A stretch of DNA of 38,642 nt, from NCBI GenBank assembly GCA_016791105.1, contig JAEUNM010000122.1, positions 1 to 38,642 of the forward strand. The letters run 5' to 3'. Both the position numbers and the translations under genes were made by a program. Below, in pieces: positions 1-8,558 of this stretch. A model generated the notes under the pieces. It saw nothing but the letters and a program-made list of their open reading frames with translations, was not told the origin of the DNA and did not search any database. Numbering within the stretch: the stretch's first letter is position 1; the number at the start of each line of letters is the position of its first letter. This stretch comes from Rhodocyclaceae bacterium (GTDB lineage: Bacteria > Pseudomonadota > Gammaproteobacteria > Burkholderiales > Rhodocyclaceae).

Positions 1-2050
1 CCACCGCGACGAAAGCCATTTCGCGGTCGTAGTCGATCTGGGTGAGCCGCACCAGCAGGGCCGGATGCGGCCCGCGCACGGGTGCGAAAAAGCGCAGGCG
101 CACATCTTCTTCATCCAGATGCGAAAAAAACGTGCGGTGCAAGGCAGCGTCTTCGGCGCGTATGGGGCGCAGCACCAGCTCCTTGCCGAACCAGGCCAGG
201 CGCCGCTCCAGATTGACCGGATAGGGCCGGATGGCGAGCAGCGTGTCGGGCGCGGCCAGACGGCCGTCCAGGCGCACCTCTGCCCGCAGGGCCTGGCAGC
301 GCCCGCCCGGCATGGATGCAAGATCGAGGCGTATCGAGGCGAGGCCGCGCAGGCGGCACACGATGTCCGACAGGCGCGTGAGCACCAGCGCCGCCGCCGG
401 CCGCGCCGCCAGCGGCAAGTCGGCCGCGGCAGCAAAATCGATGCCGAATACTTCGTTCTGCGGCAGCAGCGCGCAAACCGCCGGCCGGCCGGCCCGCTCC
501 ACGCTCAGATAAGGCCCCAACCAGGGATCGTGGCGAAAGTACAGCACACCGGTAGCCGGAAAATTTACCGCCGGCTCGCTCTGACGCACGACCGGCAGGC
601 CGCAGGCCGCGAGCCAGGCCAGCGCCGCTTCCGGCGCCAGGCGGCGCTGGCCCAGCGCCAGCGCCTGGTCGATGGCATGCTGGCGTGCCGCCCAGTCGAT
701 GGACGGTGCGACGAGCTGGCCCGGAATTTCCAGCAACAGCTCGCGCACTGCGCGCGAAGCATGGGCACGCGCCAGGGCACGCGCCGGGGCCGCCGCATCG
801 GCGCAGGCGATGAGCCCGGCGCCGCGACACAAGAGGCGTGCCTCGGCCGCCGCGGCGCCGCCCATCCAGCAGGTGACGAGCGGCAGCGGCAGGCTCGCAG
901 CGACGCCGGCCACCGCCTGCGCCACCGCGGCCGCCGGCACGTCGCCCAGCGGCGCGTGCATGGAAACCAGCAGTTCGGCGCGGCCGTCGTCGGCCAGGGC
1001 GGAAAGCGCGTGCGCGTAGGTTTCCGGTGGCGCTTCGTGCGCCAGATCGAGCGGGTTGGCAGCATCGCGCCAGGAGGGCAGATCGGCCACCAGGCGCGCG
1101 CGCACGGCCTCGCCCGGCACCGGCAGGATGCAGCCGGCGCGTTCCAGTTCCTGCTGCGCCAGTCGCGCCGGGCCCGGCGCATTGCCGCAGATGGCGATGC
1201 GCTCGGGCAGCACGTCGCCCAGGCGCGCGTACATTTCGGCCAGTTCGAGCAATTCGTCGAGGGCGTGCGCGCGATACAGGCCGGCGCGCCGGCAGGCGGC
1301 GTCAAATACTGCCTCGCCGGCATCGCGGCCGCGCGGCGCCGGCGCCTTCAGCACCAGCACCGGCTTGCTGCGCGCACAGGCACGCGCGGCCGACATGAAT
1401 TTGCGCGCCCGCGGCAGGCGGTCCAGTTGCAGCAATACCGCGCGTATGTGCGACTGCGGGGTGAGGTAATCGAGCACGTCCGCAGCATCGACGTCGGCGG
1501 CATCGCCCAGCGCGATGCAGTGCGAAAAGCCGAGCGCGCGCTCCTCCGCCCAATCCAGCACGGCGGCCGCAAAAGACGTGGAGGCACATACCAGCGCCAT
1601 GCTGCCGGCGCGCGGCCGCTGCCGCAGCATGCCGGCGTGGAGACCCAAGGCCGGACACAGCACGCCGCCGGCGCTGGGGCCGACGATGCGCAGCAGGCCG
1701 GCCCGCGCCGCCTTGAATACAGCGTGGCGCGCGGCCGGCGGCAACAGGCCGGGCACCACCGCGCTGCGGGCGCCGCGCCGCGCGAGCTGGCGCAGACTGT
1801 CCGCCACGGCATGGTCGGGCGCGCACAGGATGGCCAGGTCGGGAACCGCCGGCAGGTCGGCGATGGCGGCCACGGCAGGCAGACCACCTACCTCGGCGTG
1901 GCGCGGATTCACCAGGTCCAGGCGGCCGTTCCAGCCGCCGGCACGCAAATTTTGCAGCGCCACATAGCCGGCGCTGCCGGGCCGGTCGGAGGCGCCCACC
2001 AGCGCGACCGAACGCGGCTCGAACAGGTACTCCAGATGACTGGCGCTCAT
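1..2050 (-). CDS. Pat-like protein: degenerate ADP-forming acyl-CoA synthetase fused to a GNAT acetyltransferase (3' end cut by window)
   Basis: The reading frame is open from the ATG at 2050 to the window edge (683 codons, no stop). The first ~130 residues form a CoA-binding Rossmann domain (start LFEPRSVALVGASDRPGSAG). Succinyl-CoA-synthetase-like and ATP-grasp-like regions follow. The visible end opens a GNAT domain (LRPIRAEDAALHRTFF ... LTQIDYDREMAFVAV), whose acetyl-CoA loop lies outside the window. This is the architecture of PatZ/Pfl-type protein lysine acetyltransferases, which acetylate enzymes such as acetyl-CoA synthetase. The ligase half looks inactive. Where active family members carry the phospho-histidine block SHTGALAG, this protein reads KAPAPRGRDAGEAVFD, and the SQSGAL loop reads CASTSF. 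The start overlaps the stop of the upstream Sel1 gene (ATGA, 2047-2050), so translation is probably coupled. Assignment is from motifs; the substrate is unknown. Confidence 0.85.
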   Translation of the reverse strand, partial: MSASHLEYLFEPRSVALVGASDRPGSAGYVALQNLRAGGWNGRLDLVNPRHAEVGGLPAVAAIADLPAVPDLAILCAPDHAVADSLRQLARRGARSAVVPGLLPPAARHAVFKAARAGLLRIVGPSAGGVLCPALGLHAGMLRQRPRAGSMALVCASTSFAAAVLDWAEERALGFSHCIALGDAADVDAADVLDYLTPQSHIRAVLLQLDRLPRARKFMSAARACARSKPVLVLKAPAPRGRDAGEAVFDAACRRAGLYRAHALDELLELAEMYARLGDVLPERIAICGNAPGPARLAQQELERAGCILPVPGEAVRARLVADLPSWRDAANPLDLAHEAPPETYAHALSALADDGRAELLVSMHAPLGDVPAAAVAQAVAGVAASLPLPLVTCWMGGAAAAEARLLCRGAGLIACADAAAPARALARAHASRAVRELLLEIPGQLVAPSIDWAARQHAIDQALALGQRRLAPEAALAWLAACGLPVVRQSEPAVNFPATGVLYFRHDPWLGPYLSVERAGRPAVCALLPQNEVFGIDFAAAADLPLAARPAAALVLTRLSDIVCRLRGLASIRLDLASMPGGRCQALRAEVRLDGRLAAPDTLLAIRPYPVNLERRLAWFGKELVLRPIRAEDAALHRTFFSHLDEEDVRLRFFAPVRGPHPALLVRLTQIDYDREMAFVAV

Positions 2051-2991
2051 GGGCGGGTCCGCTTCGACTTTTGTGATGGTTTTGCGGCGCGCGCCGGCTT
2101 CGCGCTACGCGCTGCCTGCTCGGGGTCCGCCGGCGCTGCCAGGAATATTTGTTCGATACGCCGGAAGCCCGGGTAATCCATGCCTGCGCGCCGCAATTGT
2201 GCATAGTCCTGGGCCAGCACGCGGCGAAATTCCGCCTCGCCGCGCAGTTCGCGATTGGCTTCATAGGCCACCCGCGCATTGCCCACCTGCCCGTTGGCAG
2301 CCAAGGCATGGGCACGGTTGATGTCGGCGGCGGGAAATTCCGCGGCGTCACGCGGCACCTGCGCCGCCGCGGCAATCACGCGCTCGTAATCACCCAGATG
2401 CAGGGCCGCCCAGGTAATGCCGGCCCAGGCGTCCGGGCGCGCATAACCGCGCGCGATGGCACGCTCCAGCACCTCGATGGCGGTACGGAAATCTTCGCTT
2501 TTGGCATGGCCCAGGAGCGACATGCCATAGCGCACTTCGGCGGCCAGAATTTGCGCGCGGTCGTCCGGCGCAGCGGGCGCCTGTTGCGCCGGTTTATTGG
2601 CCGTAGCGGGCGGCTGAGCCACGGGCGAACGGATTTCCGCAGCGGCGGCTTCGCGCGCACGGCGGTTCCAGCGCTCGGCGGCGGCAGCGTCGACGGCCAC
2701 ACCCTGCCCGCTGGCATACCAGCGCGCCAGCAACTGCATGGCCGCAGCCGAACCCAAATCCGCCCCGCGGTGCGCCCAATCGAGCGCCTGACCGGCATCC
2801 GCGCCGGTGCAGGTGCCGCCGGCGTACCAGAGCGCAAGCTGTACGCAGGCATCGGCATTCTTGTCGCGCGCCGCGGCCAGTACCTGTTCGAAATTTTCGC
2901 AGCCCGGTGCGGCCTCGCCCGCCGTCGCGGCGGCGCTAGCCCAGGCCAGGCAGACGTAAATGAAAGCGATGCGAAACTGCCGCCCGCACAC
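2047..2991 (-). CDS. Secreted Sel1/TPR-repeat protein
   Basis: This 314-residue protein starts with a probable Sec signal peptide (residues 1-~25, cleavage near AAATAG-EA). Two Sel1-like repeats follow at about 40-110, with the typical AC.QLALWYAGG and GSAAAMQLLARWYASGQGV patterns. A low-complexity Ala/Pro linker comes next, then a TPR-like helical region (about 140-280) and a basic tail rich in Lys, Arg and Ala. Such proteins are periplasmic scaffolds; no enzymatic motif is seen. It lies 44 nt after uvrD and its stop codon overlaps the start of the Pat-like gene, so uvrD, this gene and the Pat-like gene look like one transcript. Function unknown. Confidence 0.75.
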   Translation of the reverse strand: MCGRQFRIAFIYVCLAWASAAATAGEAAPGCENFEQVLAAARDKNADACVQLALWYAGGTCTGADAGQALDWAHRGADLGSAAAMQLLARWYASGQGVAVDAAAAERWNRRAREAAAAEIRSPVAQPPATANKPAQQAPAAPDDRAQILAAEVRYGMSLLGHAKSEDFRTAIEVLERAIARGYARPDAWAGITWAALHLGDYERVIAAAAQVPRDAAEFPAADINRAHALAANGQVGNARVAYEANRELRGEAEFRRVLAQDYAQLRRAGMDYPGFRRIEQIFLAAPADPEQAARSAKPARAAKPSQKSKRTRP

Positions 2992-3035
2992 GGTGTGTCC
3001 TCCCTGCGCGCGCTCCCGGCGCGGCTATTGCGGAC

Positions 3036-5288
3036 TCAGACCGGATCGAGTTTGGCGACCGCGAGCATGAGCCACTTCGTCCCATTCGGGCCGAATTTTA
3101 CCTGCACGCGTGCATCGGTGCCGGAGCCTTCCGCGGCGATGATGACCCCATTGCCGAATTTGGCGTGGTGCACTTCCTGCCCCACCCGCCAGCCCGCCGC
3201 GCTGCCGCCGCTTCGGCTCGCGCCGGCAGACGGCCGGCTTGGCGGCGGCGTAAATGCCGCATAACCGCGCGCATCGCCGCGCGGGGTGAGCCAGGCCAGC
3301 AGCGGCGGCGGGATTTCCGCCAGGAAGCGCGAGCGCACGCTATAGCGCGTCTGCCCGTGCAGCATGCGCGTCTGCGCAAAGCTCAGGTACAGGCGCTCGC
3401 GCGCCCGCGTGACGGCGACGTACATGAGGCGGCGTTCTTCTTCCAGACCGTCCGCATCGAGCGCCGAATTTTCGTGCGGAAAAAGGCCCTCTTCCAGGCC
3501 GGTCATGAATACCACGTCGAACTCCAGCCCTTTTGCGGCATGCACGGTCATGAGCTGTACGGCGTCCTGGGCGGCGTCGGCCTGATGGTCGCCGGCTTCC
3601 AGCGCAGCGTGGGTCAGAAACGCCGTCAATTCGTCCGGCGGCGCGGGCTCGTCGGTCTGGGGCAGCGCTTCGCTGCTGAAATTGGCGGCGGCATTCACCA
3701 GTTCGCCCAGGTTGGCGAGGCGTTCGCGCCCTTCGCGTTCATTTTCGTAATGCGCCGCCAGGCCGGATTGGGCAATCACCTGTTCGACCACTTCCGCCAG
3801 CGCGATGCCGCGCACGCCCTCGCGCAAGCCATCGAGCAGGCGCGTAAAGCCCGCCAGGGCAGCAGCCGGCTTGCCGCCCAATTGGGCACAGGCGGCGTGC
3901 AGCGAACAATTGCCGACGCGCGCTGCGTCGGCCAGCAGTTCCAGCGTGCGCGCGCCTATGCCGCGGGCGGGGAAATTCACGACGCGCGCAAAAGCCGTAT
4001 CGTCGTCGGGATTCAGGATCAGGCGCAGATAGGCAAGCGCGTGCTTGACCTCCTGGCGTTCGAAAAAGCGCAGGCCGCCATACACGCGATAAGGCTGGGC
4101 AGCGGTAAATAGCGCGTGCTCGAGTACGCGCGACTGGGCATTGGAACGGTACAGCAGGGCGATGTCCGAGCGGCTGTGCCCTTGCGCCGTGAGGGCGCGG
4201 ATTTCATCCACGATCCAGTGCGCTTCTTCGCCGTCGCTGTAGCCTTCGAATACCCGCAGCGGCTCGCCGGCGCCGCGTTCGGTCCACAGGTTTTTGCCCA
4301 GCCGCACGCTGTTGTTGCGGATGATGGCGTTGGCGGCATCCAGAATGTTGCCGCAGGAGCGGTAATTCTGTTCCAGCCGAATGACGTTGCCGCAGGCGAA
4401 ATCGCGCTCGAATTCGCGCATGTTGGCCGCCTCGGCACCGCGGAAGCGATAAATGCTCTGGTCGTCGTCACCGACGCAGAACAGGTGCGCAGGGCTCAAC
4501 TGTTCCGCACCTGGATCGAAATCCCAGTTGCGCGTGTGGTCGGGCGCCGCCGCTGCGGCCGCGCGCGGGGCGCCCGTGCCATAGCCCGCCAGGAGTTTCA
4601 ACCAACGGAATTGCAGCGCATTGGTGTCCTGGAATTCATCCACCAATATGTGCCGGAAGCGGCGCTGATAGTGGGCGCGGATGGGCTCGTTGCGCTCCAG
4701 CAATTCGTGGCAGCGCAACAACAGTTCGGCGAAATCGACCACGCCCTCGCGCTGGCACTGTTGTTCGTAGGCGGCATACAGCTCGACGCGCGCCCGCATG
4801 TAGTCGTCCCAGGCATCCACCGCGTGCGGACGCAGCCCTTGTTCCTTGGCGGCGTTGATGAATTGCTGCAGTTCGCGCGGCGGGTGGCGTTCGTCATCCA
4901 CATTGAGCGCCTTCACCAGGCGTTTGATGGCGGACAACTGATCCTGCACGTCCAGAATCTGGAACATGCGCGGCAGGCCGGCGTACTCGTTGTGTGCGCG
5001 CAACAGGCGGTTGCACAAACCATGGAAAGTTCCGACCCACATGCCGCGCGTATCCACCGGCATGAGCGCGGACAGGCGCGCCAGCATTTCGCGCGCCGCC
5101 TTGTTCGTGAACGTGACCGCCAGCACCCCGTAAGGACTGGCCAGGCCATTGGCGACCAGCCAGGCGATGCGCGTGGTGAGCACGCGCGTTTTGCCCGAGC
5201 CGGCACCCGCCAGTATCAGAGCGTGGTTTGCGGGCTGGGTGACGGCCTCGATCTGGGCCGCGTTGAGGTGGGCAAGTAAAGGGCTCAT
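3036..5288 (-). CDS. uvrD: DNA helicase II, UvrD/PcrA type
   Basis: A 750-residue superfamily 1A 3'-5' helicase, acting in nucleotide-excision and mismatch repair. Motifs in order: Walker A LAGAGSGKTR (residues 27-36), motif II DEFQDTNALQF, motif III VGDDDQSIYRFRG, motif IV LEQNYRS, motif V TVHAAKGLEFDVVF and motif VI YVAVTRARERLYL. The C-terminus has the Tudor-like RNA-polymerase-interacting module of UvrD/PcrA (VGQEVHHAKFGNGVI). The start MSPLLAHLNAAQ at 5288 is chosen because it matches the family N-terminus; the frame stays open 28 codons upstream without family similarity. It is the first gene of a probable three-gene operon with the Sel1 and Pat-like genes. Length is normal for the family (720-770). 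Confidence 0.95.
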   Translation of the reverse strand: MSPLLAHLNAAQIEAVTQPANHALILAGAGSGKTRVLTTRIAWLVANGLASPYGVLAVTFTNKAAREMLARLSALMPVDTRGMWVGTFHGLCNRLLRAHNEYAGLPRMFQILDVQDQLSAIKRLVKALNVDDERHPPRELQQFINAAKEQGLRPHAVDAWDDYMRARVELYAAYEQQCQREGVVDFAELLLRCHELLERNEPIRAHYQRRFRHILVDEFQDTNALQFRWLKLLAGYGTGAPRAAAAAAPDHTRNWDFDPGAEQLSPAHLFCVGDDDQSIYRFRGAEAANMREFERDFACGNVIRLEQNYRSCGNILDAANAIIRNNSVRLGKNLWTERGAGEPLRVFEGYSDGEEAHWIVDEIRALTAQGHSRSDIALLYRSNAQSRVLEHALFTAAQPYRVYGGLRFFERQEVKHALAYLRLILNPDDDTAFARVVNFPARGIGARTLELLADAARVGNCSLHAACAQLGGKPAAALAGFTRLLDGLREGVRGIALAEVVEQVIAQSGLAAHYENEREGRERLANLGELVNAAANFSSEALPQTDEPAPPDELTAFLTHAALEAGDHQADAAQDAVQLMTVHAAKGLEFDVVFMTGLEEGLFPHENSALDADGLEEERRLMYVAVTRARERLYLSFAQTRMLHGQTRYSVRSRFLAEIPPPLLAWLTPRGDARGYAAFTPPPSRPSAGASRSGGSAAGWRVGQEVHHAKFGNGVIIAAEGSGTDARVQVKFGPNGTKWLMLAVAKLDPV

Positions 5289-5304
5289 GTAGGACGGCCA
5301 GGGC

Positions 5305-5336
5305 GGGCGGATTATACCGCCTCGGCCACAGTGGCC
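5305..5336 (-). promoter_or_regulatory. Putative uvrD promoter -10 and adjacent palindrome
   Basis: On the minus strand a perfect TATAAT lies at 5316-5311, about 23 nt before the uvrD start, flanked by GGCGG/CCGCC arms. No good -35 is visible at 17 nt. A perfect palindrome GGCCAC-A-GTGGCC lies at 5324-5336, where -35-region contacts would fall, and could be an operator in the 114-bp space shared with the divergent lapG. Inferred from sequence only. Confidence 0.4.
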
Positions 5337-5402
5337 CGGCTCTACAGGCCTGCCCGCCCAAGCCGTAAGCACAGGGGAGTCCGTTCAACCCGTGTGCATG
5401 AC

Positions 5403-6062
5403 ATGCCCTTCCACCGTGGCGCCAGCCTTCTGGCCTTGATCTGCCTGCCCATCCTCGCATTTTCCGCGCAAGCCTATCTGGGGCATGCCGGCACCGGCCT
5501 GATAAGGGAAATGCGCGCGCGCTTCGGCGCGCCGAGCGAAAAATTTCTGCTCGCCTGGCGCGACCGCGTGCGCGCCCCCGAACTGGGTGACAAGGACGAA
5601 CTGGCCCGAGTCATGAGCCTCAACCGCCTCGCCAATGGCGTGCCCTACAGCAGCGACGCCGACCACTGGGGCAAGGAAGATTACTGGGCCACGCCGGCCG
5701 AATTCGTTGCCTCGAACGGCGGCGATTGCGAGGACTATGTGTTCGCCAAGTTCTTCGCGCTGCGTGAAGCCGGCATAGGCGCCGACAAACTGCGCATGAT
5801 TTACGTGCGCGCACGGGAGGCGAACGGGGGTATCATCAACCACATGGTGCTCGCCTACTATCCGACCGAAAACGAAGAGCCATACATCCTGGACAACCGC
5901 GTGCCGGAAGTGCTGCCGGCGCACGCGCGGCGCGACCTGCAGCCGGTGTATGCGTTCAACGACGAGCGCGTGTTTTCCAACGACGGCCGCGGCGGCGCAA
6001 GCAGTGAAATCCGCCGCTGGCGCGAACTTAGCCAGCGAATCGAGCGCGAGCGGAGCCTCTGA
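5403..6062 (+). CDS. lapG: LapG-type periplasmic transglutaminase-like cysteine protease
   Basis: A 219-residue protein with a signal peptide (cleavage near residue 24, AQA-Y), so periplasmic. It carries the BTLCP/LapG catalytic triad: C109 in GGDCEDY, H147 in INHMVLAY and D164 in YILDN. D108 and E110 beside the cysteine match the calcium-binding pair described for Pseudomonas and Legionella LapG. In that family the protease cuts a double-Ala site near the N-terminus of a giant type-I-secreted adhesin (LapA-like), releasing cells from biofilm. The start at 5403 is chosen because the signal peptide begins there; codons upstream are uncharged with family similarity. The stop overlaps the start of lapD (ATGA), as expected for two partners made in a fixed ratio. 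No adhesin gene lies in the window. Confidence 0.92.
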   Translation: MPFHRGASLLALICLPILAFSAQAYLGHAGTGLIREMRARFGAPSEKFLLAWRDRVRAPELGDKDELARVMSLNRLANGVPYSSDADHWGKEDYWATPAEFVASNGGDCEDYVFAKFFALREAGIGADKLRMIYVRAREANGGIINHMVLAYYPTENEEPYILDNRVPEVLPAHARRDLQPVYAFNDERVFSNDGRGGASSEIRRWRELSQRIERERSL

Positions 6063-8011
6063 TGCGTGGCTTGCGTAGCTACGTGCTGTGGGCGGGTCTG
6101 TCGGTACTGGGGTTTTGTTTCGTGGGCATGCTGGTGGCCAATCTGGTCGCCACGCGCGGCTTCCTGCAACAGCAACTGGATTCCCACGCGCAGGACGCCG
6201 CCACCTCGCTCGCGCTGGCCCTGTCGATAGACTGGCAGCCCGATGAGGTACAGGCGCTCGAAGCGGTCGTGCTGCCGGTATTCGACCGCGGCTATTACCG
6301 CGGCATCGTGGTGCGCGATGCGAAAGGCCGCGCCCTGGTGGAAAAACGGCAAACCCGTGCCGAAACCGCCGCCGGCCTGCTCGACCGCCTGTTTCCGCTC
6401 GAGGCGCCGCTGCGCAAGGCGCGCGTCACGCACGGCTGGCATGACGTAGGCGCGGTCGAAGTGCAGAGCGATACGCGCTTCGCCGCACTGGAACTGCGAC
6501 ACACCCTGTGGCTCACCGCAGTCTGGCTGTTACTTTCTTTCGCGGCCGGCGCCCTGGCGCTCAATTACATCCTGCGCCGCGTTCTGGCGCCGGTCGATGC
6601 GGTGGCGCAGGGCGCGCTGCGCATCAGCGCCGGCAGTTTCGAAGCCGTTGACCATTCCACGCGCATACGCGAACTGTCCACGCTGGTCCATGCCTTCAAC
6701 CGCATGACCGGCGCCGTGCGCCAGATGCTGGAGAGCGAAACGCGGCGTGTCGAAACCTATCGCGCGCAGGCCTTCAATGATCCGCTCACCGGTACGCTCA
6801 ACCGCAAAGGCATGCTGGGTGCTTTCGGGCCGGCGCTCGAAGCCGGCGGCAAGAACTGGCTGCTGCTGGCGGTGGAACTGGAGGGCCTGCAACATCTGAA
6901 TTCCCTCGCCGGCTTCGCACAGACCGATCTGATCCTGATCGAAATTTCGCGCCGTCTGGCGCGCGAACTGCGCCCCAGCGCCATCGCCCGCCTGCGTCCG
7001 GCACAATTTCTGCTGCTCATGCAGGTGGCCGATCCGCTCGCCGCGCGCGAACTGGTGGGCGCGGCGCGCTCGCACCTGCAGGCATCGCTGCGCACGCTGG
7101 CGCCCGCGAGTTTGCGCTCGATAGCCGGCGGCGTACTCGAACCGATAGGCGAACGCGGCGAAGATTGGCTGGAACAGGCCGACGCGGTACTGGAGCGGGC
7201 GCGCAAACAGGGCGATCTGGCGGTGGTGGTGGAAACCGGCGCCAAAGTTGCCGACGGCGCGGCCCAGCCCAGCGAGCGGCGCGCCCTGCTGCGCCGCCAG
7301 GTGCTGGATTCGTTGAGCGACGGCGGCGTGGTTCTGGTCGGCCAGCCTACCCGTGTGCTCGATGGCCACAGCGCCGGCCATGCCAATCACTGCGAAGTGT
7401 TCGGCCGCATCCGTGACGAACTGGGACATTTGCTGCCGGCGCGGGTGTTTCTGCCGGCCGTCGAGGGCCGCGAGGTGGGCGTGCGGCTGGATCGAGCGAT
7501 CCTCGAGGCGCTCCACGCGCGGGTCGGACAAGCACCGAACGAAACCCGCTACGCCGTCAATCTTGGCCATACCAGTCTTGCCGACGCCTGGTTCATGACC
7601 TGGCTTACCGGCTGGCTGGGCGCAAACCGGCAGTGGGGCGCCAAACTCATCCTGGAAACGTCGGAATCGGCCGCCCTGGGGCTGGGCACCCGGCTGCCGG
7701 AAGTGGTGGGGCGCCTACGCGCGGCCGGAACTCAATTCGGCCTCGACAGCGTAGGGCTCGCTGCACAGGGCATAGGCCTGCTGGCGGACGTGCGGCCCGC
7801 CTACGTCAAACTGGCGCCGGACCTCGCCCCGCACGGTGACGGCGAACACGCGCAGCGCTTTCTGTTTCAGTCGCTAGTGCGCATTGCGCGCACGCTGGAA
7901 ATCCCTGTGATTGCCACCGGCCTGGAAACCAAACACCAGATAGGTGAAGCCAAGGACGCCGGCTGCACGGCCGCCATGGGCTACGCCATCAGCGCCGAAA
8001 ATCCCCTCTGA
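6062..8011 (+). CDS. lapD: LapD-type c-di-GMP receptor (degenerate GGDEF-EAL, periplasmic LapG-binding domain)
   Basis: A 649-residue inner-membrane protein. Order: TM1 (about 9-31), periplasmic LapD/MoxY domain (32-147), TM2 (about 148-170), HAMP (171-225), GGDEF-like (235-395), EAL-like (about 415-645). The cytoplasmic domains are degenerate: the diguanylate cyclase signature is RPAQF (312-316) instead of GGDEF, and the EAL position reads E445-V-F. Both should lack catalysis, as in characterised LapD, where the EAL domain only binds c-di-GMP. W126 in THGWHDVGAVEV aligns with the tryptophan of LapD that inserts into LapG. By analogy, c-di-GMP binding makes the periplasmic domain hold LapG and keeps the adhesin on the surface. 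It directly overlaps lapG. Confidence 0.92.
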   Translation: MRGLRSYVLWAGLSVLGFCFVGMLVANLVATRGFLQQQLDSHAQDAATSLALALSIDWQPDEVQALEAVVLPVFDRGYYRGIVVRDAKGRALVEKRQTRAETAAGLLDRLFPLEAPLRKARVTHGWHDVGAVEVQSDTRFAALELRHTLWLTAVWLLLSFAAGALALNYILRRVLAPVDAVAQGALRISAGSFEAVDHSTRIRELSTLVHAFNRMTGAVRQMLESETRRVETYRAQAFNDPLTGTLNRKGMLGAFGPALEAGGKNWLLLAVELEGLQHLNSLAGFAQTDLILIEISRRLARELRPSAIARLRPAQFLLLMQVADPLAARELVGAARSHLQASLRTLAPASLRSIAGGVLEPIGERGEDWLEQADAVLERARKQGDLAVVVETGAKVADGAAQPSERRALLRRQVLDSLSDGGVVLVGQPTRVLDGHSAGHANHCEVFGRIRDELGHLLPARVFLPAVEGREVGVRLDRAILEALHARVGQAPNETRYAVNLGHTSLADAWFMTWLTGWLGANRQWGAKLILETSESAALGLGTRLPEVVGRLRAAGTQFGLDSVGLAAQGIGLLADVRPAYVKLAPDLAPHGDGEHAQRFLFQSLVRIARTLEIPVIATGLETKHQIGEAKDAGCTAAMGYAISAENPL

Positions 8012-8113
8012 TCGCCCCGGCCAGGCCGCTCCCCCGGCCCGCAATATTGCAACGCAACACGCACTTTGCATGCCAAACCGCGCCCACGCCCAGCAACACA
8101 AATTTACAAACCG

Positions 8114-8142
8114 TTGTTTTTGTTGTATTTACGCATTACATT
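8114..8142 (+). promoter_or_regulatory. Putative sigma-70 promoter of the small gene at 8238
   Basis: TTGTTT (8114-8119), 17-nt spacer, TACATT (8137-8142) in a distinctly AT-rich stretch between lapD and the next gene. It would give a 5' leader of about 88 nt. Reasonable match, not tested. Confidence 0.4.
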
Positions 8143-8195
8143 TTGGCACTCGGCATGCTCATGAGGAACTATTTCCAGGCAAACCTCTCGAACTT

Positions 8196-8212
8196 ATGTT
8201 GCAATGCAGCAT
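8196..8212. promoter_or_regulatory. Imperfect 17-bp palindrome, candidate operator
   Basis: ATGTTGC-AAT-GCAGCAT has 7-nt arms with one mismatch, downstream of the putative promoter and 26 nt before the start codon at 8238. TGC/GCA-rich palindromes of this kind are known as targets of PhaR-type regulators in PHA-producing bacteria, but nothing else here links the gene to PHA storage. Confidence 0.25.
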
Positions 8213-8237
8213 ACGTTAAAGTTTTAAGGAGTACATC

Positions 8238-8549
8238 ATGAGCAAACTACCTAAAGTCGTACCCTGGCTGGCCGCGAAATATCGCGTCAGCGAAACCCGC
8301 GCCGAAGAACTGTGGGCCGATGCCCTGCGCGCTGCCACGCTGGCAACGCCGCGAGTGGGCGATTCCGAATTCTGGCGCATATCCATGCAGAAATTTGTCG
8401 CCAGTCTGGAAGCTGAGCGTTCCGCTCGCATGGACGCTCCGTTCCGCCGCTGGTCGCGCATCAGCGCACGCATGTGGCTGTTGCCGCTATCCATCGTGGC
8501 GCGGCGGCAGGCCCGCCAATGCGTGACGCTATGGCGCGCCTACGCATGA
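8238..8549 (+). CDS. Small basic protein of unknown function
   Basis: 103 codons with a very good ribosome binding site (AAGGAGT, 6 nt spacing) fix the start. The N-terminal third (MSKLPKVVPWLAAKYRVSET) looks like a small helical domain, followed by many Arg and Trp residues and a hydrophobic patch (MWLLPLSIVARR) near the end. No signal peptide, catalytic motif or recognised family. It has its own AT-rich promoter region and a palindrome upstream, so it is probably transcribed separately from lapD. Its stop lies 9 nt from the convergent stop of the FecR-type gene. I do not recognise its family; the strong SD, AT-rich leader and coding-like codon use are the evidence that it is real. Confidence 0.7.
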   Translation: MSKLPKVVPWLAAKYRVSETRAEELWADALRAATLATPRVGDSEFWRISMQKFVASLEAERSARMDAPFRRWSRISARMWLLPLSIVARRQARQCVTLWRAYA

Positions 8550-8558
8550 GTCGTGCCA

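Noticed and set aside
65..2176. A 703-codon open frame on the plus strand opposite the Pat-like gene
   Set aside because: It is an antisense shadow caused by high GC; the minus frame encodes recognisable CoA-binding and GNAT domains, the plus frame only Arg/Ala/Gln-rich sequence.
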